Positions 45,610 to 57,097 of a stretch of 64,000 nucleotides of DNA are shown here, in pieces. The first letter of the stretch is position 1. The number at the start of each line of letters is the position of its first letter. The stretch spans positions 24,655,001 to 24,719,000 of the forward strand of contig JASXTE010000005.1 in assembly GCA_030280995.1 (NCBI GenBank), read 5' to 3'. A model generated the notes under the pieces. The model saw only the letters and a list, made by a program, of their open reading frames with translations, was not told the DNA's origin and made no database searches. A program made the position numbers and the translations under genes. The DNA is from Hemileia vastatrix. Taxonomy: Eukaryota; Basidiomycota; Pucciniomycetes; Pucciniales; Zaghouaniaceae.

Positions 45610-46892
45610 TATCTATATTTATTTTTTTGATTTTTAATACAATAAATAAGGCCTTCATTTATTTGGAATGAACAGCCAAAATGGGTAACTTCTTGACTGG
45701 AAACTAAAGTTGGAGGTTCTTTAGTTGGTTGATGACAATGTTGAGATGAATTCCATATAGCCTCAACTATTATATTGGCACTACCAAAATCAATAATAAA
45801 TTTATGGTCAGGAAAATAAAGGCCATGTCCCTCATCAGAAGAGGGTGATGGAATAGGAACACCAATCTCTTAATTAATATAAGAGAAAATTCCGAATGTT
45901 AGACAATTCTTAGCATTTTTATCTAGATGAACATTGTTGTAGAATCCTTTATAAGTTATGATAACATTAGAACAAAAAACATAAGCATTTATTGCTTCTT
46001 CCCATTAAGGATCAGACCAATTTGGTAAACCAGATTATAAAGCAAGTTGATGGTTTTTTTGAAAAGCTTGAAAACATGATTTTTTAAATCAATTTGCCAA
46101 GAAAATATTAAATGATCCTAAAGAATTCCATCTTTTCAGATCTTCTTCCATTTTCTCCATTTTCAAATTTTTCAATAAAGGATAACTTCCTAAATCATAT
46201 GACAAAATTAAAAATTACATATAATAAAAAAAATATTTACATACCAAAAGAAAATCCTGTATCATATCCTGGTCTCCAACCAAAAACTTTCATGACACCA
46301 GAAATCAGATTTTTATTTGATAAGGTTTGTCAAACAAAAGTCATTTGATAGAGAGTAGAAATTAAGTCAGAAAGCTGTAAAAAACTTCATCCTTTTCCCA
46401 TTAAATGAATGAACTTCTAAGATGAAATGATGCTTCTATCTGTTATTGAAAACAGAAACAATGAGCTCTACACCGCCTTCTGTAAGGTTTTTTATGTTTT
46501 TGTAAAAAAAAATATTCTTAACATTTGATATTGAAGTCTTATAAAATTTGAGATCCTCCAAATGTCCAAAGAATGTTTTGCAAAATATCTTCATCCTAAT
46601 AAATTTTATATTTTAATAAAATTTTGTCTTTGAATTACTTGATTCTTTAGCTGTTTTGATGATTTTCTGCTTTTTATTTTATGGTAAGGAAAGCTTAGAT
46701 TAATTGGGAGAAGGAATAGAATTGAAGGACATTGAAGAGATAGAAAAATTAAAGATAAAGAATAAAAATTTGAATATATTTGATGATTATTCTTGGAGCT
46801 TTCAACATTTGAAGACAAGGAAGAAAGAGAGGATGAAGATGATTCAGAAGAAATTGATGATAATGAAGATGAGTGAGTTAATTTTTCCATAG
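45610..46892 (-). pseudogene. TET/JBP-like 2OG-Fe(II) dioxygenase gene carried by H3
   Basis: Minus-strand translation gives a Ser-rich N-terminus (near 46890-46780), a basic helix (SRKSSKQLKNQVIQRQNF), and a region ending GWRPGYDTGFSFG. An intron 46244-46190 (GTATGT...TTTAG, 55 nt) follows, then SYPLL... and the catalytic core YNNVHLDKNAKNCLTFGIFSYIN. The core ends with GHGLYFPDHKFIIDFG and FGCSFQIN. The HxD iron-binding motif (HLD) is kept. TET/JBP enzymes oxidise 5-methyl-pyrimidines in DNA, and fungal Tet-like proteins of this type are highly expanded in rusts. Several stops and frameshifts make it a pseudogene. It is co-oriented with the transposase and lies at the same place as the AP-3 cargo of H2. 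Confidence 0.72.
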
Positions 46893-47454
46893 TAATTTCC
46901 TGGAAAAAAAATTTATAAAACAAAAAAATTAAAATTAAAAAAAACCCCCAACAATAAAAAATTATCAGTAAAATAATTGAAAAGAAAAAAAAGATTTTTG
47001 TTAAAAAAAAAAAATTGCAAAAAAATCAGTAAAAGTTTTTGAAAAAAATAAAAGTTTAAAATAAAAACCTGAATTATGATTAAAATACCAGGTAAAACAA
47101 ATTCACCAAAAAAAGGAGTAAATAAAAAAAATAAAATTAATTCAGTAAATTAATTTCAAATAAATAAATAAATAAATAAAAATTACTTACTTGCTATTTG
47201 AAATACCTCTTGATGTCATTCAATCCAATTTATTAAAATATAATTTATAAAAAATTGAATTCAGTAAATTTCAGAATAATTAATTATTTGAAAAAACAGA
47301 ATAATTAATTATTTGCAAAAACAAACACAAATAAAAAAAGTAAATTACCTGATTTATTTTGGAAACAGGGGAAAATGTGCAGAAACTAAGGGAAAGAAAA
47401 AAAATTCTGTAAAAAAAATTAAAAAGCAGATATTAGCCTTTTTTTTGCTTCAAA

Positions 47455-48400
47455 ATTCCCCCCAAAAAGTTTCCCTTTACCTCTTCAATCCCCCCTTTAA
47501 CCCTTCTTTACCCCCCCTTTAACCACTCCTTACCTGCCTCAAACCCCCCTTTTATTACCCCTTTACCCCATCTTTATCACCCCTTTACCCCCCCTTTAAC
47601 CTCTCCTTACCCACCTCAAACCTCCCTTTAGTCCCCTTTTATCCCCTCCTTGCCCGCTTCAAACCCCCCCTTCACCCCTTCCATGACCCCCTTAAGCCCC
47701 CCCTTTACCCCCTCAGACCCACCTTAAATCCCCCCTACACCTAACTTATTGAATTCCTAACAATTCAATAAGTTAGTGAAAAATGTCTAATTATCATTCT
47801 CTAACTTATCAAATTGTTAGCAATTAAATAATCTAATGAACAATCATCAGCTATTGTTCATTAATTTATTGAATCACTAATGATTCAATAAGTTAATGAA
47901 CAATATTTCTTGATTTTTCACTAACTTATCAAATTGCGAACAATTTGATAAAGTAATAGACAATTGTTGATAATCATTCATTAACTTATCAAATTGATAG
48001 CGATTTGATAAGTAGGTGCTGGGGGGGGTGTGGAGGAGTTTGAAGGGGGGGTTTGAGGTGGGATTGAGGGGGTAAAGGGGGGGCTTGAGGGGGCCAAGGA
48101 GGGGGTGAAGGGGGGGATTGAGAGGGCCAAGGAGGGGGTGAAGGGGGGGTTGAGGCAGGCAAGGAGGGGGTAAAGGGGAGTTGAGGTGGGCAAGGAGGGA
48201 TTAAAGGGGGGAGTTGGGGTGGGAAAAAAGGGGAGTATGAGGGGTATGGAGGAAGAAAAGGAGGGGGAAAAGGGGATGATGAAGGCGGTAAAGGGGGGGA
48301 CTTGAGGTGGCCAAGAAGGGGAGAAAAGAGGGTATGAAGGCAGACAAGGAGGACGGAAAGGGGATGATGGAGGGTGAAAAAAAAGATAAAACAAAAAAAA
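47455..48400. repeat. Inverted G/C-rich minisatellites enclosing five tandem hairpins
   Basis: The left arm (47455-47740) is made of ~40-bp C-rich units (CCCCCCTTTAACC.CTCCTTACC). The right arm (48010-48370) has their reverse complement (GGGGGGTTGAGGCAGGCAAGGAGG). Between them are five ~60-bp units starting near 47744, 47803, 47862, 47922 and 47984, each with an AACTTAT(T/C)(G/A)AATT...AATT(C/T)(A/G)ATAAGTT inverted repeat. Pro-rich open frames on the minus strand are by-products. Confidence 0.8.
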
Positions 48401-48861
48401 GAAAATTAGTCTAACCTTGAAAACCAAAAGAAAGCACTTACAGGACAAAAAAAAAGAAAAAAAAGCAAATAAAAAAACAACAAAAATGAAAAAATGACTT
48501 ACCTGGTGAGTTGATTTGAGAAAAAAAAAGCAACAAAAATATATGAGGGATGTTTGAGGAGAGGATGAAAATGACATGAGTGATGAATGAAAAAAAAACT
48601 GACAAAATATGCAATTTCATGTTGAGCTGGTAAAAGAAAACCAATGAGCCATCCAAAAAAAAAGATTTTCACCGTAAATTCAATAAAAAAAGAATATGCA
48701 ACAAAAAAATAATAAACCAAGTGAATAAAGTACACAAAATGGGCATTTGGAGAGCACCAAAATAAAATTTTAAAAGTGTTGTGAAGTGAAATTTTAGAGA
48801 GTAATTGGCATTATAATGGAGTGTATGCTAGTTGATTGAATGTTTTGTGTTTCAAGGGAGG

Positions 48862-50031
48862 GAAGAGATGGTTCTGGTTCAGGATCCTCTTCTTCATAAA
48901 GATCATTTCACTCATCCTTTAAAGCAGCTAGGATATTGTGGAGTAAAACGCAAGTCATGATCCAATGATTTGAAGTTTTGATCTCCAATTTTTTTTGAAA
49001 TTTGATTCTGAGCTCCCAAAGACTAGAAAATTGTCCCTTTAAAATACCTATAGTGTGTTTAATCCATACTCTTTATTGGGCAGGTGATAATTAAATTTAT
49101 TTTTGGGGCCATTTTATAAACTTGCACCACAGAAAGCAGGAATAATGTACTTCCCACTTGCATATGCTGAGTCTGAAAGGAGGTACTGAGATTCATCAAA
49201 TTATGAGTCTGGGGTTTGAGAAATCCTCATTCTTTGGAAGACAAAAGAGTCATGACATGATCCAGGGCAGCCACTATTAAAAGCAATAAATTTTTTATTG
49301 AAATCACATATAAGTTGAATGGCAATAGAGAATCTAGAAAGAAGATAAAATTTTAATTCATGAATGATGAGAAATTGGAGAAGATTTTGAATTAAACTTT
49401 TTTTGCAATCAAAATAATTGTTCCCATCATGAGCAGGCTTTTGACTCAAAGGAATAGTTGTGCCATCAACATAACCTACACAGCCAGGGAAACCTTTAGC
49501 TTTCATTACTTGAGAGGATTAAAGTTTCTGTTCTGAAGTTAGCCAAGAAAGTGTTTGAGACTTGAGGGAAAGGATAGTAATCATACAGCTTTTGGTGTAT
49601 AGTATTACTGCACCATATCCTATGTTAAATATATTATCCAAACATCTTACAGAAGCACCGTCTACATTTGAGCCAAAGTGACATAGTGCAACAGCAAGTT
49701 GAATGGCAGGATTACCCTGTTTGTTATGGGGATTGTTATGAAAGATAGGATGTTCAGAGATGAGTTGATAAAGTTTTAAGAAAGAATAGGGGTAAGTTCT
49801 AAATAGTTGAGTAAAGTTTAGTATAGGAATGTTGAGAATGTAGCAGAGATCATATCATGGATCATGATAAAGACTTGGCCCCCTGGAAATGAGTTAAAAC
49901 TTTTTAGAATGAAAACACAAATAGGCTAAAGCATCTTCCAAATCAGAGTCATATTTATAGTAAAGAACTAAAAGTAAAGTGATAGCATTCATAGTGGAGT
50001 AAATTAGCTGTCTATTAGAGAGGTGCTTCAT
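48862..50031 (-). pseudogene. PIF/Harbinger transposase of H3
   Basis: ATG at 50031 (minus), collinear with H2 and H5. Clear blocks include VDGTTIPLSQKPAHD (first catalytic Asp, about 49460), the stretch KFIAFNSGCPGSCHDSFVFQRMRIS (about 49220-49290), then LLSDSAYAS (second Asp). Stops interrupt it (for example at 49201 after TPDS) and the Glu region is frameshifted. Less deleted than H5, more mutated than H2. Confidence 0.8.
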
Positions 50032-50313
50032 TGTTTTTGGTAGTATAGGCTTTTGGTAGAAGGTTTAGGTGATGAGTGGGAAGTGTGAATTCACAGCCAA
50101 ATGTGCAGTTGGGGTGTTTAGATTGAAAAAAAACTTAAGTATTTGCCACCAAAATTAAGTAGCATAGATTTAGGATATCCTTAGGGATGGCATCAGCAAT
50201 TATAAGCCAGGTGACTTTCTTAAAAATCCACCATGGATAAGATGAGTTTGGGATCAGGAGTTAGGAATGGAAATTGGGCTATAAGAGGCAGGATAATTCA
50301 TTATAGTGGATTC

Positions 50314-50345
50314 ATTATCCACTAGCCCTGGGGCTAGTGGATAAG
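50314..50345. repeat. Subterminal palindrome of H3
   Basis: ATTATCCACTAGCCCT followed by GGGGCTAGTGGATAAG, about 83 bp inside the transposase-side end. Same element as in H2, H4 and H5. Confidence 0.75.
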
Positions 50346-50431
50346 AATCTTTTGCATTTAATAATGTCTGATCCAGTGAAAAAAAATTCCTGATCCCTGA
50401 TTGCAGATGCCTGAACATTGATACCCTCTTA

Positions 50432-50799
50432 TCAATAAATAAAAATTCTTGATAACTCTTATAGGATTGGATAATTTATTTTCTTAATTTGATATAAATC
50501 TTCTTTAAATTTAATGATGCTTTAAAAAATATTTAATTTTCCTCATTTTATTTTATGTGATCTGACTTTGCTTTTTTTAATATATCACACTATATCATAC
50601 TGTCTTATATTAAATTATATTTTATTTCATTTCACTGAATGTTAATTTATTTAATTCAAATAAAAAAAATTTTATTTTAATTTTTTTTACTCTACAATAT
50701 TTTATTCAATTACATATTAAATTAAATTAATTTTCTTATTTTCATTCAAAAGGTGACATTATATGTGCAAATAACAGTCTTTAAATTCTCAAAATGAAC
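50432..50799. other. AT-rich spacer
   Basis: No gene or element ends seen. Confidence 0.6.
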
Positions 50800-51790
50800 A
50801 GGTGAACACAGATTCATGACTGTAGAATAGAGTTTGCTACTCATTTTTAGGCATGTGGACTCTGATCTACAGCTGTACATCAAAGTTCAAAACCCAATGT
50901 TGTGCATGTTAACCCTTATCTTTTGCTATACATCAGAGTAACACATGAAATTTTTTTCATGTGAACTCTGATCTATGGCCATACATCAGAGTTCACCACC
51001 CATTTTTTCCATGTGTACTATGATCTTTGTCCAAACATCAGAGTATCACACCCAATTTTTTGTATGTGGGCCCTGATCTATGCCATACATCAGAGTTCAC
51101 CAAACATTTTAATGCATGTGTAACCTGATCTTCAGCCAAACATTAAAGTACCACATCCAATTTTTTGTATGTGAGCCCTGATCTATGGCCATACATTAGA
51201 GTACCACATCCAATTTCACACATATGAACCCTGTTCTAATGCCATACATCAGAGTTCACCACCCATTTTTATGCATGTGTGCCCTAATCTTTGGCAAAAC
51301 ATCAGATTAACACATTCAATATTTTACTTGTGAACTCTGATCCATGGCCATACATCAGAGTTCACCAACCAGTTTTATGCATGTAAACCCGTATTTTCGG
51401 CCATACACCGGAGTACCACATCCAATTTTTTGCATGTGAGCTCTGATCTACAGCCATACATCAGAGTTCACCACCCAATTTTATGCATGTGTACCCTGAT
51501 CTTCAGCCAAAAATCAGAGTACCACTTCTAATTTTTGTATGTGAGCCCTGATCTATGGCCATACATCAGAGTACCACATCCAATTTCATGCATGTGAACC
51601 CTGATCTATGGCCATACATCAGAGTACCACATCCAATTTCATGCATGTGAACACGGATCTATGGCCATACATCAGAGGACCACATCCAATTTAGTTCATT
51701 TGAACTCCGATATATGGCTGTAAATCAGAGTTTACAAGTCAATTTTAACCAAATTGATGCTGTTATATGGCTATACAGCAGCATCTATCA
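50800..51790. repeat. 53-bp satellite with a palindromic core
   Basis: About 18-19 units, for example at 51551 and 51604 (exact 53-bp spacing). Each has ACTCTGATC TATGGCCATA C ATCAGAGT, nearly a 28-bp palindrome around the perfect decamer TATGGCCATA, plus a linker CC(A)CATCCAATTT(C/T)ATGCATGTGAA. Units vary most at the linker. No genes. Confidence 0.88.
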
Positions 51791-52324
51791 AATTGAATAA
51801 AATGAATTAAATGAAATTAAGACTTATTATAATGTAATTTAATATAAAAAAACAGAAAAATAAGTTTAATTACTAGAATTAAAAAAAACAAATGGTATAA
51901 AATGAGATAGAAGAAAACAAAACATTATAATATATTTTAAAAAGGAATGATTTAAAGTGAAATAAAATAAAGTAGGGGGTATCAATGTTGACCGATCCGC
52001 AATTAAATTAATTGCAGAAAATAATCTGCATACCCCAATTATCTTCCGCAATTATTTTTGCTAATAATTGGGTTATTAGACACTTTACGTGTCAATGTTC
52101 ACCTCTTATCTGACATTTTTATCCTCAATATTTCATAACCACATCTTGGACAACTTTCTGGATATCCCAGCCTTCTACCTTGCTGCGCACTTCCATTCTC
52201 ATCCCATCCTGTTCATTCTATCCGCTCAGAATTTCTCCCCATTTCATCTATTTGATTCTGCTCCTTTTCATCTCGCTATTTCATCTGCTTGTTTCTGCTC
52301 CTTTTCATCTTCATTTATAATAAA

Positions 52325-53722
52325 ATGCCTTGTCATCCTAGATCTTCTCAAAGGCAGCCATCACCCAGTTGTTCTTCAATTCCCACTACCTCCTCTTTCC
52401 CCCGCTCAGCCAAGAAATCAAAGACTGTTCAATTAAAAAAAGATGATCATCTCATTCTTATCAACTGGCTGAAAACCAAATCTAACTATGATTCTTGTTT
52501 TGGTACTGAGTATGCCACTAAAGTAGGACGGCCCCCCACATCAAAAGTTAATGGCTATCTTCTAATGGCAAATGAATTACGCAATAAGACCAAGGGAAGG
52601 ATTGATCTTTTGCCTAAACAGATGTCTGAACGCTTCAAGCATTATCGAGCAAAATACAAGAAGGCAAAGGCTCTTTCATCTTCCACTGGTTTTGGGGTTA
52701 CTGACATTGATATAACTAAGGGTATAAAATCCATAGACAATAAACTTGATTCTCTATGTCCTTAATTTAAAGAGATGGATGCAATTTTTGGAGAGCGAGC
52801 CGATGTTAATCCTGTAAACATGTTGGATGGAGAAGATCCTATCTCCGAACATGATGTGGAAGCAAATCTTTTCCCATCCTCTTCCTCCACTCAAGCCTCC
52901 CCTCTTCTAAATTCTACGAATCTAGATAGCTTTGCTATTGATCCTATTGGCGATTTAACCCAACCCAATCTAACTCAGGTCTGTTTCTTTTATCTTATCA
53001 ATTCTATTTTTTTATTTACTTATCTTTTTCTTATTTCTTAAAAGGCTGATGAACAAACCCAGGATCCTCAATCAACTGAGTCTGAAGCTAGTGACAATGA
53101 TGAGGAGGAAAATGCTACGTTGAACAAAAAGAGAAGGGCTTCAACTAGTCTAAATTTCCTCTCCCAAAGAAGACGAAAAAGTGATACTTCATCACAAACA
53201 CATTTTTCTTCGGTGGAACAGTTTTTAGAGAAACGTGATGCTGGTAAGTGATATCATACCTCTTATTACTTTACTCTGCTTTTCTTCTACTTTATGTTAA
53301 TTTTTATTCTCACTCTAGAACAAGTGTAAATTGCTAAAGAGACACTGAGCTTTGAAAAGAAGAAATATGAGCTCTCTTTAAGGAGGGATGACAGAGTACA
53401 AGATTTGGAAGAGAGGAAGTATGAGCTCTCCTTACGGAAGGATGATTGGATCCAAGATTTGGAGGAGAAGAAGTTTGAGCTCTCTTTACAGAAGGATGGT
53501 AGGGCCCAAGATTTGGAGGAGAAGAAGTTTGAGTTAACTCTTAGTATTGAAAAATCCAAAAATAAGGAAAAAACACTCGAGCATCAAAACTTAATGGAAC
53601 AGATGAAGTATAAGCATGATCTCCAAGAAAGTTCTAAAAAGAAAGATTTCTTGATCGAATGCATTAAAGCAAACAAATCTGTTGAAGAAATAGAACGTTT
53701 AATGAAATTTTTTGTTGACTAG
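52325..53722 (+). pseudogene. Myb/SANT-like Harbinger partner protein of H5, three exons, two stops
   Basis: Exons 52325-52978, 53045-53243 and 53319-53722 (654 + 199 + 404 nt = 419 codons exactly). Introns begin GTCTGT and GTAAGT and end AAAAG and TCTAG. Start chosen at MPCHPRSS. Residues 38-125 form the Myb/SANT-like DNA-binding domain (KKDDHLILINWLKTKSNYDSCFG...KVNGYLLMANEL...RFKHYRAKYKKAKAL). Exon 2 is acidic then basic (NKKRRAS, QRRRKSD, a likely nuclear signal). Exon 3 is a coiled coil of four near-repeats (YELSLR.D.R.QDLEE). Only two nonsense changes, TAA at 52763 (TAC in H4) and TAA in EQV*IAKE (GAA elsewhere), so inactivation is recent. Expected to bring transposase to the element ends in the nucleus. 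Confidence 0.85.
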
Positions 53723-53829
53723 TTTCTTTTATTTCTTTCACACTTCATGTGTTCATATTTATTTGTACATAAATTTTACAATTATTTTCTGTATTTCTTG
53801 AAATATCGTATTTTAATGTTAAATATTCT

Positions 53830-54270
53830 TTTTTTAAATAAAATTTTCAAGTCTCCTTTGAAAATTTGACAATCCCCCACCCCTGGATTTTTTTGAAGTA
53901 AGGGGTGGGTATCACAAAAATTCTTTCATGTCATTAATATTGAAAGTTTTATATGAAAATTTGGCTTTACTACCCCCTGCATTTTACCGGTATCCTAAAA
54001 ATTCTTACATGTCAAGAATTTCACAAGTCTTATAAAAAATTTTGGCACAACCCCCCATGGATTTTATTGAAGTAAGGGACGGGTATCACAAAAATATTTA
54101 CAAGTCAAAAAAATTCTATATCTGTTTAAAAAAATTGGCAATACTCTCCCCTGCATTTTATTGAAGCAAGGGGTGGGTATCACCAAAATTTTTCTAAGTC
54201 ATCAATTTCACATGTCAGATTTGAAAATTTGGCAATACCCCCCCCCCTGCATTTTATTGAAGTAAGGGGT
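53830..54270. repeat. Harbinger Myb-side 3' repeats of H5
   Basis: About five ~95-bp units with AAGGGGTGGGTATCAC.AAAATT and TTTGGCAATAC-CCCC, as in H2 and H3. Confidence 0.7.
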
Positions 54271-54572
54271 GGAAGTCATCTAAATTTAATATAATTACAT
54301 AAATTATTAAATAAATATCTAATATATATCAATTTCCCTAGTTTAAAGTAATGACAATCCCTCAAGCCAAAATGCAGACCAAGTCGAGAAACATAAGTTT
54401 GGGACTTTCTACAGGTATAGGAAAGAGGAACCCCATGAAACAAATATATGTTATCATGATTACCTGTTATACAACACAAGGTCGATGGCTCATCACATTA
54501 CTTGAGAAAATTGATATATAAAAAATATTTATTAAAAATTTATGGAAAAATATAAAATTTTTGATGACAACT

Positions 54573-55201
54573 CTAATCCCCATACTTTTTGGATCTAGAT
54601 AAAGTTTTTTTAAATCGAATAACTTTACCTTCTTTCTTTACCTTATTGATTCTTTGTATCAACTTATTACTGATTTGAAATGAGCAACCGAAATGAGTGA
54701 AATTTTGACAGGATTTCAAACCAGGAGGAGCTTTGGTCGTTTGATGATTATCCTTAGAAGAATTCCAAATAGTTTTGATGATACCATTTCCCAAACCAAA
54801 ATCAATGATGCACCGGTGGTCTGGAAAATATAAACCATGTCCTTTGATTTTAGCTGGAGATGGTATTGGGTGGCCAGTTATCAGATTGATATATGAGAAT
54901 ATTCCAAAAGTAAGAAAATTGGCATCATTCCTATCGATATGAATCCTATTGTGGAATCCAGAATGAGTGATAATAACATTAGAAAATAAAAGATATTCGT
55001 GGCTGATATCTTCCAATTCGGAGTCACACCAATTCGGTATTCCAACTTTGGTTGCAAGTTCATGATTTTTTTCAAATGCTTTATTACAGAGCTTGTTGAG
55101 TTGAAAAGCAAGAAAAGAGTCAAAGGAAGGTAGAGTGTCCCATAAGCAAAAATCTTCATCTTTTTGAGCTTTAGTGATATTCTTGACCAACAAATATATG
55201 C
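54573..55201 (-). pseudogene. TET/JBP-like 2OG-Fe(II) dioxygenase, last exon, in H5
   Basis: An uninterrupted 206-codon frame without an ATG at its start, entered from a splice acceptor (ATATAG|GC, exon starts 55201) at the same position as the H3 intron. Catalytic HxD is HID (His85, Asp87 of the open frame), preceded by SNVIITHSGFHNR and followed by NFLTFGIFSYIN. Then GHGLYFPDHRCIIDFG, the candidate distal His150 (DNHQTT), and FGCSFQIS. The C-terminus is basic. Upstream exons seen in H3 are not present at 55250-55760, so the gene looks 5'-truncated, although the catalytic part is intact. Predicted to oxidise 5-methylcytosine in DNA if expressed as part of a longer transcript. Co-oriented with the transposase. 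Could be a KDZ-associated type Tet-like protein recruited into a Harbinger. Confidence 0.75.
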
Positions 55202-55310
55202 CTATATAATTGAAATGCCTAGATAATAATCATATAAGAGTTTCAGAATCCTTATCCTATAAATATGCAATATAAAAATGTGAAATAAGACAAGTGAAAT
55301 TTGGAAAAAA

Positions 55311-55625
55311 GGCTCAACTTCAAAGGTCAAAATCTCAGCAACCACTGAACCTAATTCAAACCTGTTTGTGGAAAATGAAAGATATGCTTTAGTAGAATCT
55401 TCAGTTAAAGGACATGCGATTTAAATAAACCTAACCCTAATTTGTTACATAAAAAAGTGAAATAAAAATTTAAATTGGGAAAAAAAAGGCTCAACTTTAA
55501 CGGTCAATATCTCAGCAACCACTGAATCAAATTCAAATCTGTTTGCAGGAAATGAAAGGTAGCCTTCAGGAAAATCTTCAGTAAAAAGAACATTAGATTT
55601 GAATAAACCTAACCCTAATTCCGAG
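55311..55625. repeat. Direct duplication of ~180 bp upstream of the H5 TET exon
   Basis: GGCTCAACTT.AA.GGTCAA.ATCTCAGCAACCACTGAA... occurs at about 55311 and 55490, each ending ATAAACCTAACCCTAATT. It occupies the place where the missing TET exons would be expected. Confidence 0.75.
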
Positions 55626-56464
55626 TCTGATTTTCAAAATTTTACAAAAACTTGAAAAGTGGTAATGAAGATGAGATCAAAAGGAGTTTTATAAGTTCAC
55701 TGTTATCCAGATAAGAGTCATACATATATTTAAGTATGAAGTTTTCATAAAAGGAATGAGATATCATATAGGCATGAAAAAAAGGAGATGAAACTTACCT
55801 TGATTGAAAAGTAGGAAAAATAGAGTGAGAAAGATTGATGTTGGAATTGTGGGGAAATTGAATATGGAGTAAGTGAAATGCATAAAGAATGTGCAATGTA
55901 TGTGTTTCAATGAAATGGAGCCAAAAAAAAGTGAAATAAGGGAAAGGGGGGATAATGACAATGCCAAGGAGGGATGAAGAGTAGGGTGATGGAGCTAAAA
56001 AATAAAGTAAAGAGGGAGAGAAAAAAAAGGTTAATTATACCATTGAAATCCAAAATAACCACTTACAAAAAAAATTTAGATAAAAAAAATAAAATAAACA
56101 GAAAAAAACAAAAAAAATTATAATTAGTAATCAAAAAATCAAAAAAAAGAATAAAATGACTTACCTGGAGAGATGAGATGACAAAATGAATGAAACCAAA
56201 TTGTTTGAGGGATGTTGGAGGAGAATAGGAAAAGGATATGAGGGATGAATGAAAAAAAAAATCACTGACAAAATATGCAATTTCAGAAAATATCCAATTT
56301 CATGTTGAGCTGGTGAAAGAAAACCAATGAGCCATCCAAAAAAAAAGATATTCACCGTAAATTCAAAAAAAAAAATGAATATGCAACAAACCAAAATACA
56401 AAACCAAGTGATTAAAGTACACAAAGAGGACATTTGGAAAGTATGAAAACATAAAAATTAAAAA

Positions 56465-57097
56465 TTAAAAGGGTGAAGAGAAATGTTGGAGAGTAATTGC
56501 AGGCTTTTGACTCAAAGGGATGGTTGTGCCATCAACAAAACCTACACAGCCAGGGAAACCTTCAGCTTGCATTACTTGAGAGGATTCAAGTTGCTGTTCT
56601 GGAGTTGGCCAAGCAAGAGTTTGAGACTTGAGGGAAAGGATAGCAATCATACAGCGCTTGGTGTATAATATCACGGTACCATATCCTATGTTAAAGAGAT
56701 TATCCAAACGTCTTATGGCAGCACCATTTCCATTTGAGCCAAAGCGACATAGAGCAACAGCAAGTTGGATGGCAGGATTACGCTGTTTGTTATGAGAATT
56801 GTTATGGAAGATAGGATGATCGGAGATGAGTTGATAAAGTTTGAAGAAAGAATCGGGAGAAGTTCTAAAAAGTTTTGTGAAGTTTAAATGAGGAATGTTG
56901 AGAATGGAGGCCAGATCATATCGGGGATCATGATAAAGATTTGTCCCCCTGGTGATGATGTAACGCTTTTTGGAAAGAAAACACATATAAGCTAAAGCAT
57001 CTTCCAAATCAGAGTCAGATTTATAGTAAAGAACTAAAAGAAAAGTAATAGCATTCATTGTTGAGTGAAGTAGCTTCCTAGTAGAGAGGTGTTTCAT
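56465..57097 (-). pseudogene. PIF/Harbinger transposase of H5, catalytic C-terminus deleted
   Basis: Open from ATG 57097 for 210 codons: MKHLSTRKLL, DLEDALAYMCF, HDPRYDLASIL, AVALCRFGSNGNGAAIRRLDNLFNIGYGT, ending at the first catalytic block FVDGTTIPLSQKPA. It then jumps to sequence that in H2 and H3 lies ~600 bp further on (ITLQHFSSPF), with a GC microhomology at the junction. Asp2 and Glu are gone. The N-terminal half lacks any stop, so it is the cleanest copy of this part and could act as a truncated protein or repressor. Confidence 0.85.

Larger units (their letters stand above)
42672..50428 (+). mobile_element. Harbinger H3, 7.8 kb, carrying a TET/JBP-like gene
   Basis: Ends GGAGGTATCAATGTT and AACATTGATACCCTC with TTA on both sides (42669-42671, 50429-50431). 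Myb gene (+) at the left, TET-like cargo (-) and transposase (-) at the right. A large hairpin/minisatellite block (47.45-48.4 kb) lies between cargo and transposase. Confidence 0.85.

Noticed and set aside
47981..48577. Pro-rich 198-codon open frame on the minus strand
   Set aside because: Produced by the G-rich minisatellite; no start context, no similarity to other copies, frame follows the repeat unit.
50800..51790. CRISPR-like repeat array
   Set aside because: Repeat and linker both repeat, there are no unique spacers, and the context is eukaryotic.
55430..55622. CCTAACCCTAA telomere-like motifs
   Set aside because: Two single occurrences in a direct duplication, not a tandem array.
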